Assembly (NCBI GenBank): GCA_963930645.1
Contig: OZ005662.1
Location: 97,138,436-97,202,435 of the forward strand
Length of the DNA: 64,000 bases
From: Salticus scenicus
Lineage: Eukaryota; Arthropoda; Arachnida; Araneae; Salticidae
Direction of reading: 5' to 3'
Below, piece after piece: positions 53,900 to 63,935 of this stretch. Made by a program: the position numbers and the translations under genes. Position 1 is the stretch's first letter. Each line of letters begins with the position of its first letter. The notes under the pieces are model-generated. The model was not told the origin of the DNA. It did no database searches and worked only from the letters and a program-made list of their open reading frames with translations.

Positions 53900-54204
53900 G
53901 TCTCTGTAAATTTACATAGATCAAAATATTCAAGTCTCTGTAAATTTAAATCTGTGAAACATCATAGTCTCTGTAAATCTACATATGTAAAAATATGCAA
54001 GTCTCCGTAAATTCGAGCATGTAAAAGCATATAAGTCTCTGTAAATTTACCATTGTAAAAATAACCACGTCTCTGTAAGGTTACATATGTAAAATCATCC
54101 AAATCTCTGTAAAATTATATATGGAAAAACATCCAAGTCTCTGTAAAATTACATACGTAAGAATATCCAAGTCTCTGTAAATTTATCCATGTAAAAATAC
54201 CTAA
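53900..54204. repeat. Minisatellite, nine units of 34 bp
   Basis: Nine consecutive units (one of 33 bp) begin GTCTCTGTAAA, are followed by TTACATATGTAAAA and end (T)ATCCAA. Units 6-8 are the most alike. The array ends exactly where the SINE at 54211 region begins. Confidence 0.9.
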
Positions 54205-54962
54205 TATTTGAAGGCCACACCATTGGCTGAGAAGCTCTGCTCTCAACGCTTGAAGGCGGAAGGTGCATGGTTCGATCCCAGGCTGCGATTTTTGACCTAC
54301 CCATTCGGAATTTTCCGCGGATTTCTCCAAAACTTGTATAAATATGGGATAAGACATTTTAGAAAGACCTACACTTTCGGCAATCCCCACAGGTCTAGAA
54401 ACCTAGCACAGCCAATCGGCTTTAACTAACGCCTATTAAATATTAGTATGTTTACAAGCGTATCGAAGACACTCTAAATTGGCATATACTTAAAATAAAT
54501 TCCATTATTATCAATTTACAAGTTCAAAAATATCCAACAGTAAGTTTATCTTCATGAATATAGGTAAGAATCTAGTAAATACGTTACATAAGTACAGATT
54601 CTTATACAACTTAAGGAAAAGAAACTTAAAGTTGGATGTTTTTGCACTTGTAAATTCATAGCCTTGGGATTTATTTTAAATGCGCGTCAGTTTAGAGTGT
54701 CTTGAATAGGCTTCTAAATATACTAATATTATTGTGGTGGTAAAATCACATTGGTAACTCCAGAGTTCTAGGCCTGTATAGAATGCCTTATGCGTAGATC
54801 ATTCTAAGGTGTTTTATCCCTTATTTACAAAAGATTTTTAAGAAAACCTTGGAAAATGTCGAATGGGTAGGCTGAAAATCTCAACCTGAGATCGAACTTT
54901 GCACCTCCCACCTTCAAACTTTGAGATAAGAATTCCTCGGAAATTGATGGGACAAGACCGGA
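54205..54962. mobile_element. Inverted structure of about 750 bp with SINE-A arms
   Basis: The left arm 54211-54428 (plus) is a SINE-A copy with TTGGCTGAGAAGCTC (A-box region) and ATGGTTCGATCCCAGG (B-box). The right arm 54735-54960 is a SINE-A copy in inverse. The inverted similarity continues inward past both SINE ends (AATATTAGTATGTTTA / TAAATATACTAATATT; AAGACACTCTAAA / TTTAGAGTGTCTT) to a centre near 54580. ORFs at 54115-54390 and 54208-54429 are translations of this repeat. Confidence 0.65.
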
Positions 54963-55437
54963 CTTTAGTATATATATATAGACATGCTATATATTTTTTA
55001 TCCAAACTACATTAAAATTCAGAGGTATAAAGTTTGTTAAGCTTGTATTACCTTTGGTAGGATTTGTAATGATGCTCTGTAACAGGTTTTTGACTATAAT
55101 TTTTATTAATGTTGTGGCGCATTTTGCATACATTAAACATTTAATATAAAATTTAAAAACGAAGCTGATTCATATTATGGTACTTCTAATAAAATGATCA
55201 GAAATAATTGCAAAATATGTCATATGTTTGCTTAATATTACTCGGTTATATTTAGTCCATACCAAAATAAAAACTTAATTCCCTCATTTTATATGACTTA
55301 ATAGTGAAAGATCTCACAGGTCTAAATCTAAAATTTTGATTTGATAATTATGGCTGATATTGATGGTTTTTACTCGGCTGAAACCGAAACTAGATTTTAC
55401 TTTATCACATACATATTTTTATCAATACAGGGTGCAC

Positions 55438-55582
55438 TATTTTTTTCTTTTTTTTCATGACTCTTCCACCAATATAATTAAACGGTGACTTTTATAGTAT
55501 GATTCCATGATTAATTACAATTAATCATGGAATCATAATAGAAACTACCGAAAGAGAAGGAATTGTGTTGGTAGACACCCTG
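55438..55582. mobile_element. Mariner-like palindromic MITE, 145 bp
   Basis: CAGGGTGCACTATTTTTT...GACACCCTG flanked by TA. The inner arms ATGATTCCATGATTAATT / AATTAATCATGGAATCAT pair perfectly. CAGGGTG(T) termini with TA are typical of mariner-type elements. The ORF at 55565-55759 starts in it and is not a gene. Confidence 0.85.
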
Positions 55583-55948
55583 TATTGGCAAAAGCTGCGT
55601 GTAACAGAGGAAAATTGGCTTCATTTCTGCTTCAGCAGATTAAAAATATGGGTATCAACTAAAATAAATAAATTTTGCCAACATTATATTTGTAGATCTG
55701 TGTTAACAACCTCAGTTTCTTTGACTCAAAAAATACATCCGCTTTGTAAATACACTTAAAAAAAATATTTTGACAAATATATATATATATTACATTTTGA
55801 TTAGATATTAACTTAAAACAATTAAGAATGTAATTAAAACACTAATCGTTTAAAAGGCATTATGCTATTAAAAAGGTGTAAACTTTCTAAATGGAAAAAA
55901 AAAAAAAAAAAAGAAAGAAAGAAAGACGTACTAAAAATTTGTTAGGTA
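55583..55948. other. No gene seen
   Basis: Short non-coding interval with poly-A and (GAAA)n near 55893-55925. Confidence 0.4.
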
Positions 55949-57334
55949 CACTACCTTTCCATAATGACCGTGCTCTTTCGATTTGAGACATTTTTTAAAG
56001 TATTTCAAAAAATGTTAAACAAATCATTTTGAAACTTCAGGGGTGTGAAAGGAGAACCGGTAAAAAAAAAAAAAAAAATAAATAAAAATAAATAAATAAA
56101 TAAATAAAATAAAGTAAAATGAAAGTATTGGCTTCACCCTGTAATAATTAATGCTTGAAATACGATCTGGCAGTAGCATGTGATTATAGGACTCTTTCTC
56201 ATTAACTCTTAAGTTTATATGTCTCTACCGCATATAATGAGGGAGATAAAGGTTTTTCAAAAAAAATTTCACTTTTTTTAGCTATAACATGCAAAGTGTG
56301 AAAAGACAGTGCAAATTAATTTTCAGGAAACTCGACATACAATAATAAACACTGCATACTGCAATCAGAATGAAAAAAATATTGAATATCTAATGGAATA
56401 TGAGTATTTTTACTAAATAATTTCTAACTGCGCATGCGTAAATGTTCAGTGAAATTTCATTTTCAAAATTTAACAGTCAAATTTATTGAGCTACTTATAT
56501 AAAAACTCCAAACAAAAATCGTGTAAACTCAAAAAGTTCTACGTCATAGAATAAACTGAATTTCAGCTGTTCCCCAAAAAAGAAATTGTTAAGAGGGTTT
56601 TCCCAATATTTATTTACAATCACAGAAAATTGCATTACCGTTCATTGAATTAAAATAAAAATGTGATTAAACTCCTTATACTTTAGCGTTTCTTAGAGAG
56701 AAACTAAAGACCAGTTCATTCTTTGGCGTAGAACTTTTTGAGTTTACACAATACTCGTTTGGGGTTTTTATATAAGTAGTTTAATGCATTTGGCTATAAA
56801 TCATACAAATGAAATTTAGCTAAAACTTAGTCATGCACAGTTAAAAATTATTTAGTAAAAATGCTCACATTTCATTAGATATTTAATATTTTTTTTCATT
56901 CTGATTGCAGTATGTTGTGCCTAATGTTGTATATTGAGTTTCCCGAATATAGCTTTGTACTGGATTTAATACCTTGCATGTTATAGCAAGAAAAAAAATG
57001 TTCGGCAATTTTTTAAAGAAATCTTTATATCTCCCTGATTACATGTGGTAGAAATTTAAAAATTTATACAGAAAATGAACCCCATAACCATATGCTACAG
57101 CCAGATTGTATTTCGAGCACTACTTTATACTGAGTGATGCCAAATACTCTCCTTTTTCTTTAATTTTTTACTGGTCCCATTTTCACTTTTGGCACAAACA
57201 AATAACTGAACTACGTGAGGTATAATATGTTTATTACACTCCTGAAGTTTCAAGATGATTTGTTAAGTACTTTTTGAGTTATTTTAAAACGCATCTGAAA
57301 TCGAAAGTGTCTGGTCATTTATGGAAAGGTAGTG
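55949..57334. mobile_element. Large foldback element, 1386 bp, TA target, arms about 620 bp
   Basis: CACTACCTTTCCATAA at the left, TTATGGAAAGGTAGTG at the right, TA on both sides. The arms remain alignable to near the centre: 'acttcagg(g)gtgt', 'gcttgaaatacgatctgg / ccagattgtatttcgagc', 'ttagatatttaatat', 'gcatactgcaatcagaatgaaaaaa', and 'gtgtaaactcaaaaagttctacg' mirrored at 56720-56745. The loop is only about 130 bp. The left arm carries an A-rich expansion at 56065-56120. No ORF. Confidence 0.88.
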
Positions 57335-58060
57335 TATTAAATGAATTTGAATTTTTAAATGCTCACATTGATTTTTATATTAGCTAAAGAAAAAAAATTA
57401 CTAATTCATTTCCATATAAAGGTCTCTCTTAAAAACTATGCATACAATTTTGGTAGTTTATTAAAAAAGTAAATTTGTGCAACTTATTAATTCAATGCAT
57501 AACTTGTCACTTAAACCAAGGCTAACAAATTTGATGCAAATTTTATTTCAAACTGTAACAAATTTTGAACATTTTTCAATATTCTGTTTTTAATAAAATT
57601 GGTTTTTAAAAGTTATTTTATTTGAAAATAAAAATTCTCATTTCAGATCAGATTTCTAATGCGTAATCGTAGAAGTATAGGAACATATTAAAGGTTTGAT
57701 ACCTAAATAATTTTATTTTTTTATAATTAATTCATTGCAGTGTGTAGAATAATTTCCATAATTATTGCAGTTTCTGGGATATAAATATTTTTAAATAGAC
57801 GGCAAGTGGAGAGAAAATGTTCCTACGTATTAAATAGTATATAAAGAAATATAGAATATTAATTTTAATATTTTTAAATATTAATTTAGGGTTCAATGCA
57901 GATAAAAATCGGATACTCTTTTGGTTTTCGTCACTAATTCCATAAATTCAAATCTTTAAAATATCTAACTTTTTGTTAAAGAAACCGTTAGATTATTTTG
58001 AATTAAAAAAATTTACTTTTTTTTTCTTTACAAAAACAAATTTTAAAACATTTTTTTCTT
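57335..58060. other. AT-rich, no gene seen
   Basis: No coding pattern or clear repeat. If the 58061-58175 exon is real, this is its 3' flank on the minus strand. Confidence 0.35.
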
Positions 58061-58175
58061 CTACAAAATAGGATCTAAAGAAGAAACAAATTCTGCGCTT
58101 TTACACATGAAAGCAGCATCCCGGTAATTTACTAGAAACGCTGCAAAAAGCTCACTAAGAAGAAAAACATCTTTG
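58061..58175 (-). CDS. Candidate terminal coding exon, unidentified
   Basis: After a strong acceptor (polypyrimidine then TTTGCAG) the minus strand reads one base plus 37 codons, KDVFLLSELFAAFLVNYRDA then AFMCKSAEFVSSLDPIL, and TAG. Codon content is G+C-richer than the flanks and looks helical. The exon would need a preceding exon ending after the second codon base. The open segment at 58245-58462 has no donor in that phase, so the two are not simply adjacent exons. I do not recognise a family. Confidence 0.35.
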
Positions 58176-58244
58176 CTGCAAAGAAAACATACAATTAAAA
58201 ATAATTAAAAAATAAAACATACTGAATTAGACTTAAATTTAACT

Positions 58245-58462
58245 TTATTTTACTAACATAACATTGAAGGTATTTTTTTTTTTTTTTTTTTTTTTTTTTC
58301 TAAATGAGATTAATATAAGATAAATGGTGAAAGAGTCTTTAACAGGATAAATATTTGATATTTGTAAATGTCTCTGATGAGGGTATTTTACGGCATTTTC
58401 TATTTTCATATTTCTTAGACAACTTGTTTCGTTTCTTATATCAGGATCGATTTCCATTATAA
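58245..58462 (-). CDS. Candidate coding segment, unidentified
   Basis: Follows a good acceptor (CTTTTTTCTAG at 58463) and contains ATG at 58456: MEIDPDIRNETSCLRNMKIE, NAVKYPHQRHLQISNIYPVK, DSFTIYLILISF, then a poly-A-encoded lysine run and stop. The first 42 residues look like protein; the poly-Lys end is a homopolymer artefact, so the real exon must end earlier, perhaps at GTAAAA (after NA) or GTTAAAG (after YP). Family unknown. Confidence 0.3.
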
Positions 58463-58837
58463 CTAGAAAAAAGAAAAATGATGAAAAATTACTATTGTAG
58501 GTAAACACACTTCAACTATAAATTTTTAAAACAAAATCTACATCCTATGACATTTTAAGCAAATAATGAAAAGAAAGGATTGTAATTTCATGGCACTAAA
58601 AAGAAAATTAAATATGCATAAGCGAATTTTAAAGTGTATCTTATATACTCCATCTAAATAGAATCTAATGAAAAATCATCTAAAGAAAATAAAAGTAGAT
58701 ATGCATGGTATTTTAAATCATTAATACAGGAAAAAATCACTTATATAATGAAATCATAAGATATTTAAGCACCATTTTATGAACGCCAGTGTAACAGGAA
58801 TATTTTTGAAGTATTTTATATTAAAAACTAGTATGAA

Positions 58838-59335
58838 TTGGATTGGATTTGGGAATAAGGCCGATTGACAGCCGTAGGTCCTAGGCCTACTTTGAAAAGA
58901 CTTTATCCCCGAGCTTTTAAAAGAATCCCCCCCTCCCTTCCTATATGAAATTTTAAAGTTTGCCCCTGTGTTCCCTAGCCCCCCCTTTTTTTTTTCTTTT
59001 AACAAATGCCTTAAAGTTTTAAGAAATTCCGAGACATTCCCAAGGTACCAGGAATAGAGTGGGACTTTGATAACTATATATTGCGACATTTTCAAAAATT
59101 ATTGAAAATAATTTAGGCATTTTTAAGTAAGCCTCAATTTATTAACGAAATCCCAACGTGGGCTGACTTTTAAGTGGTATTAGTCCATATTTACATGAAT
59201 TTCAGAGAAAACCTTGGAAAACACCGAACGACTAGGACAGCATGCGCGACTACATACCAAATTTATCACTTCCTGTCTACCAGCTTCAAGAACAGATACT
59301 CCTGTCCCCTAGACCCACTTTTGTCTATTGGATCA
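58838..59335 (-). mobile_element. SINE family A, minus, in two pieces
   Basis: The tail piece 58845-58930 (AAGGCCGATTGACAGCCG, TAGGTCCTAGGCCTA) and head piece 59150-59330 (inverse of AGGAGTATCTGTTCTTGAAG...CGGTGTTTTCCAAGG) are separated by about 220 bp of C-rich and other sequence. The minus ORF at 58754-59095 is a translation of the repeat. Confidence 0.6.
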
Positions 59336-60333
59336 TTATAGTAATATGAATTAATACGTAGTTCTGCAGCAAATTCTTTTTTACACAATTGAATTATGAA
59401 CTATTTCCGGTTTATTAAATATGTTTAAAAATTATTTTCTAAATATTATTTGGTCTTTAATAATTACATAAATGCAAATTAGAATAATTTTTTGTGGTCT
59501 TACGCTACAGGTAAATTCTTTTAATTAATATCCTTCTTTATTTCCATTATTAATATTATGATAATTACTTTAATATTCTATCTCTAAAGATTTAAATATT
59601 TAATAAAAACACTTTCCGGTTTCCGGTGGTGAAACATTAACTCCACCCCTCTCCCCAAACCCCTCAAAAGAAAGAAAAGAAAATTAAAAGTTAAAAATGA
59701 AATAAAAATAAAATAAAATTGAATCACTTGATAAATAAGAATTCTCTAAATCTAAAATCTTTATTTTGTATTTCGGTTTTTAAATTTATAAAATTTTCAA
59801 TATTTAAACTATTGTTTATACAAGATGTAGGCGATTTATTTCAATTCTACTCAAATTCTTGCATTTTGATTTCGAAAATTCAGATAATGTTTCAGTCTTC
59901 ACGTAGAAGATATAACGGCAAACATTTTTAATGGCATAGAGAGTTGTACAAAGAACATGAAAAAACTTGAAGAATATTAAAATAAAAATTGAAAACAACC
60001 GGTAGCAGATTATAAACGAATATCAGAGGTGAAAGTTTTCAGGCGCTATCTTTAATTCCATATTCTCCCACCCCCCCCTTTCTAAATTTTTCCTTACAAT
60101 GCCTTCAGAATTCTACAAATATCATTTATTATGGGTATAAATAAACATTTTAAATAAAAGCCACGTAATAATAACCTTAATCTATTCTTCCACGATTAAC
60201 TTTGAATACAAATAGCAATTTTTAGGGTTTGGGGATGTTAGGTAGTTTTTCACCCTTTGAATATGAAAATAAAACAATTTATTGTCTCCTGAGAGAGTGA
60301 ACTGCTCATGAATCATCTCTAAACTATATGACT
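59336..60333. repeat. AT-rich sequence; 59.75-59.95 kb duplicated at 60.85-61.06 kb
   Basis: 59756-59930 (aaaatctttattttgtatttcg(g/a)tttttaaattta...ttcaattc...tactca...cattttgattt) is matched at 60858-61060. The second member ends 'aatgccagctaacactttta' where the first has 'acggcaaacatttttaatgg'. No gene recognised in the interval. Confidence 0.5.
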
Positions 60334-60532
60334 CCATGAGTGGCCGTGACATTCTATGCTCAGAGCTGATAAACGGGAATACTAGGTTCAATCCCAAGTC
60401 TAGCTCGTCGTCCTAGCTGTTCGAAGTTTTCGGTAGTTTTCTTCGAGACTCACATAAATCTGGGCTTGCCCCCCTTAAAAAACATCCCCTCAGAGGGCAC
60501 ACTACCCCAGGCCTAGGACTCGAGAGTCCTAT
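60334..60532 (+). mobile_element. SINE family A
   Basis: GAGTGGCCGTGACATTCTATGC, TAGGTTCAATCCCAAG (B-box), GTTCGAAGTTTTCGGTAG...CTTCGAGACTCACATAAATC, then CCAGGCCTAGGACTC. 3'-truncated relative to 43353-43592. Confidence 0.65.
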
Positions 60533-60559
60533 TTGAAGCAAAGTTATCGATTTTTTTTA

Positions 60560-61140
60560 AATATTGTTACTGGTTGAATATGTATTACTTTTAAAAAAAA
60601 CCTTAAAAAAAAGTCGCATTTTTTTTTTTTTTTTTTTTTTAATATTGTTACTGATTGAATATGTATATAGGAAAATATAGAAGAAAGTCTTGTGGTGGCC
60701 ACAACATACTAGTTTAACTTGTGTATATATATATACATACATATACACATGCAAGCAGATTTTCAAAATTTTCAGAAATCAAAATTAAAAACATTGAGAA
60801 AAAAAAAAAAATAAATAAAAATAAAAATAAAAAAATTGTCGAATAAAACTCCCATCTATAAAATCTTTATTTTGTATTTCGATTTTTAAATTTACTTATT
60901 TTTTATTATTTAAACTATTAATTATATAATGGGGAAATGACTTACTTTTTCCTCAATTCCTACTATTTTGATTTAAGGTAATCTAGATTATTTTTCATTC
61001 TTTCAGCAAATGCCAGCTAACACTTTTAACGACAGGAAGACGCTGTAAAACGAATATATAAGAAAGTATATAGAAGTGTCAGACGATATTAAACTAAAGT
61101 ATGATGTGGCCACCACATGACTTTCTTCTATATAATTTTA
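60560..61140. repeat. Inverted repeat around AGAAAGTC(T/A)TGTGGTGGCC
   Basis: 60672-60720 (atatagaagaaagtcttgtggtggccacaacatactagtttaa) is mirrored at 61090-61140. The outer part 'tattgttactgattgaatatgta' at 60645 repeats 60563 and, inverted, 29560/29610. The two arms enclose the second copy of the 59.75-kb duplication. Confidence 0.55.
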
Positions 61141-61239
61141 CACAAAACTTATTCAATACAAATTACTTATTAAATTATCAAATTCTTTTCAATTATAAAT
61201 GCAGACGATTTTTATCTGATAGAATTATCACTAAATGCC

Positions 61240-61301
61240 GAAAGATGTCAGTTTTTTTTTTTTTTTTTTTTTTGAAATCAAAAGAAATTTTTTTTTTTCC
61301 G

Positions 61302-61332
<31 letters not shown>

Positions 61333-61383
61333 CGTTAAAAGTAAAAAAATAAAAATAAATAAATAAATAAAAATAAATGGATA
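61240..61383. repeat. Poly-T / poly-A cluster
   Basis: Three T tracts of 10-23 bases followed by (TAAA)n. The plus ORF at 61101-61352 ending in poly-Phe is an artefact. Confidence 0.7.
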
Positions 61384-61941
61384 ACTTTGTTTTAAATAAT
61401 CACAGATCTATAGTTCAACCATTCGTTTTAAAGGTATTGATGAGATCTTTCGAAAGATACCCATATTGAAAATTTACTTCCCCCCTCCAGGGGAGAAGCG
61501 ATGCCCCCACATGCAATTTTTTTTTACTGGTTAACTACTACTATTATCAATAATTCATATTAATTTTGCAATCACACAATTAAAATAACTCTCATTATGT
61601 ACATTTATACGAAATTTTGTCCAATACTGTCATGTTAAAAATTTAGAAAAATGCTATCATAGCACCACCTGTTTAGCCATTGTTCCATAAACCTAATCAG
61701 CACTAGTTCATGTCAGGGTCCAACTAAATACCAAGTTTGGTTAAATTTCGTTCATTGGTTCGTGAGATACAGCGTCCACAAAATTTGTGATACGCACACA
61801 CACACACAGACATTTTCTAAAAACAGTCAAATCGTATTCAGGGCATCCCAAAACGTGTAACTCCATTGAAAACTGGAGTTCGAAAATTTTCACGAATCCA
61901 ATACTTTCTCTATATATACATGTAGAAGAAAGTAATAAAAA
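61384..61941. repeat. Dispersed repeat family R, copy 2
   Basis: Collinear with 29715-30283 from 'acagatctatagttcaacca' to 'gaagaaagtaataa', including the GCACCACCTGTTTAG, GAGATACAGCGTCCAC and CACGAATCCAATACTTTCTC landmarks. No intact ORF. Confidence 0.65.
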
Positions 61942-62205
61942 TAACATGTAACAGATTAAAATATTTAGAAAAATTACCGCCTGTAAGTAAACACACTTTC
62001 AAAAGCATCCCTAAACTGTCTAATCCTCAGAACAAAATTTTCTTGTTCTTTAAAATCCCCCCCCCCCTACACACGCCTCACAAAGAAAAGAAAAAAAAAT
62101 ATGCTTAACATGAATTTATTTATTTATTTATTTATTGCGTATATAAAAAATTATCTGCTTATTTTCTGGCCCAGTTTTGATAGGATAGTATCAATTAGAT
62201 CCGTT

Positions 62206-62518
62206 TTAGCGAAAAAGTAGTTTTAAATTACAGCCGATTGTCATTTCGGCTATCTCTGCCTTACAAAATAAATTTGTGGACGAAATATTGTCATGACTGT
62301 AGTTACGGCACAAAAGTAAAAAAAAAAAACATATGTGCATTAGTTGTACTTCTGAAAGTTGTAGTTTTGAATTGGTTCGAAAAATGTAACCTTGATAAAA
62401 TTTCGCATTCATTTAAACATTTCTTCGCACAACTTAATGTTATGTTTTCAATCTTTGAATTTCCGTTTGTACACAGAAAATTAACAAGTTTGAAAGTGTT
62501 CTTCCCCACTTCCCCCAT
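62206..62518 (-). CDS. Unidentified Cys-containing gene, last two exons (or a 71-aa gene)
   Basis: Upstream exon 62391-62518 reads (ATG at 62518) MGEVGKNTFKLVNFLCTNGN, SKIENITLSCAKKCLNECEI, LS plus AG at a GTTACA donor. A 94-bp intron with a pyrimidine tract ends ACTACAG. The last exon 62296-62206 restores the frame (split Ser) with HDNISSTNLFCKAEIAEMTI then GCNLKLLFR and TAA. (AATAAA)n lies about 75 bp beyond the stop. Six cysteines are spread over the joined product. The ATG has an in-frame stop two codons before it, so it could be a true start, or the exon may begin further in as part of a longer gene from the right. Family not recognised. Confidence 0.4.
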
Positions 62519-62635
62519 TCATTCCCGCTGCGGGTAAAGAAACAATTTTATTGGTTTTTCTATGTTGCTTGTTTCTGTTTTGTTATATCGAATATATAAA
62601 TATTGTACACACAAACAGATTTTCAAACATTTAAG

Positions 62636-62945
62636 GGGCCGTGGTAGCCCAGTCGGTAGAGTGCCGGCCTCGTAATCTGAAGATTGCGGGTTCGGTACTC
62701 GAGCCGGCCAAAGACCATCGTGTACACTAATGGTGGCTGGTGCACGTAAAATCTGTCGTGGCCGCAAAGTCCTCCATGTTCCCATCAAAAATTATACCTT
62801 TGGGGGTCACCGAAGCGGGAGAGCCATCCCTTCCGTGGAGGATCAAAATTGTGATGGCATGTCTCAGGACCACCTCCAGGGATGTGTCCCAGACCGTCGC
62901 CAATTGCCCATCTGCGCAGCATTAGTGCGACGTAAAACCCAACCA
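62636..62945 (+). mobile_element. SINE family B, full length, young, 12-bp target duplication
   Basis: The tRNA-like head has GTGGTAGCCCAGTCGGTAG (A box, about 62641-62659) and GCGGGTTCGGTACTC (B box, about 62686-62700), then CCGGCCAAAGACCATCGTG, TGGCTGGTGCACGTAAAATC, a core with GGATCAAAATTGTGATGGC, CCCAGACCGTCGCCAATTG, and the tail GTGCGACGTAAAACCCAACC. Perfect direct repeats CAAACATTTAAG at 62624-62635 and 62946-62957 show retroposition. Transcription would be by RNA polymerase III, with mobilisation by a partner LINE not seen here. It is the best reference for the other family-B copies. Confidence 0.93.
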
Positions 62946-63227
62946 CAAACATTTAAGAAAACAAAACTAAAAATATTGTGTTGGTGTCCATACAAATCAT
63001 TCCCATCAGCTCCCCCCCCCCACACACACACACACACTAAAAAATGTTTAGTATCAAAGATCTATATAATTTTCAATAATATTTCTGGCCTTTAAGGTTC
63101 TGATTAAAATTTAACCTTATTCTTATCGGAGAAAAACATTGCTCATTTACCATTAGACATCTGCTCTTCTCAAAAAGTAAAGAAAGAAAGAAAAGAAACG
63201 CTTAAAAAGTAATGTTTTAATTCATAC

Positions 63228-63283
63228 CAAAATCTTGTCGGAAAGTGTTCGGACTTTGTGTTGATAAGACAGTGTAAGTTTGA
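63228..63283 (-). CDS. Candidate internal exon (56 nt), unidentified
   Basis: Between an acceptor-like ...TTTTTTGATGAAATAAG and a GTATGAAT donor the minus strand is open in two frames; one reads QTYTVLSTQSPNTFRQDF with a split codon at each end. It lies 5' of the 62.2-62.5 kb exons on the same strand and could belong to that gene, but the phase cannot be confirmed without the exon in between. Confidence 0.22.
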
Positions 63284-63874
63284 CTTATTTCATCAAAAAA
63301 GTATTTTTTTAATTGCAGTTAACCTGTGATTAGCGTCAATTTGATAATCAAGTTTTTATACTTCAAAATAATTCCGCATTAAATTGAACTTTTTTAAACT
63401 TCGATTTGAATTTATTCACAGAATGTAGCCTGTGTAAAATTTAGCATAAAATATTTATCCACTCAGCTTGATTCATAAACTATACATTTAATCTTTAAAC
63501 ATCAATTTTTGAGCAGATTGTGCTAATAGTTTGAAAATTTAATCTCCTTCTCCTCCCCCCCCCCTACATTCAGTATTGTCGCTGTGTTAAAAAAATAATT
63601 TTATCGTTTTTCTTGCATTGTTTCTTAATTTATATATTAAATGTTGACACTCGCAAAAGAAAAAAAAAGAAAAAAAAAACCCAAAACACTACTGGGTTGA
63701 TGTACAACTCCCCTCCCCCCGAAAAAATAATGTTTAACATCAAATAGTTATATATAATTTGTAATAATGTTTCTCTGCTTTTATGGATGTGCTAAACTGT
63801 GTTTAACAACCCCCCCCCCCCCCCACACACACACACACAAACTTTTTTCATCCTTTACAAAAACTGCTTTTTAC
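63284..63874. other. No gene seen; poly-C/(CA)n spots
   Basis: AT-rich with C-runs near 63552, 63711 and 63810, the last followed by (CA)n, as also at 63010-63035. Confidence 0.35.
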
Positions 63875-63935
63875 CAAATTAATATATCTATGTTTATTTT
63901 GTAAATCTTCTGCTAAAGCAATTTTCTTCCAAACT
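63875..63935 (-). CDS. Candidate internal exon (61 nt), unidentified
   Basis: Acceptor CTTTTCTTCTAG and donor GTAAAAAG on the minus strand bound one base plus VWKKIALAEDLQNKHRYINL. The peptide is helical and charged. It is 5' of the other right-end candidates. Direct joining to the 63228-63283 exon works only in that exon's alternative frame, so membership in one gene is unproven. Confidence 0.27.

Noticed and set aside
54985..55140. Minus-strand segment MFNVCKMRHNINKNYSQKPV then TEHHYKSYQ with a GTAATA donor
   Set aside because: Has a donor but no supported start or acceptor, and its phase does not match the next exon at 51902.
62641..62712. Possible functional tRNA gene
   Set aside because: A and B boxes are present, but the sequence continues as a SINE core and tail with a target duplication; the cloverleaf ends do not pair as a tRNA.
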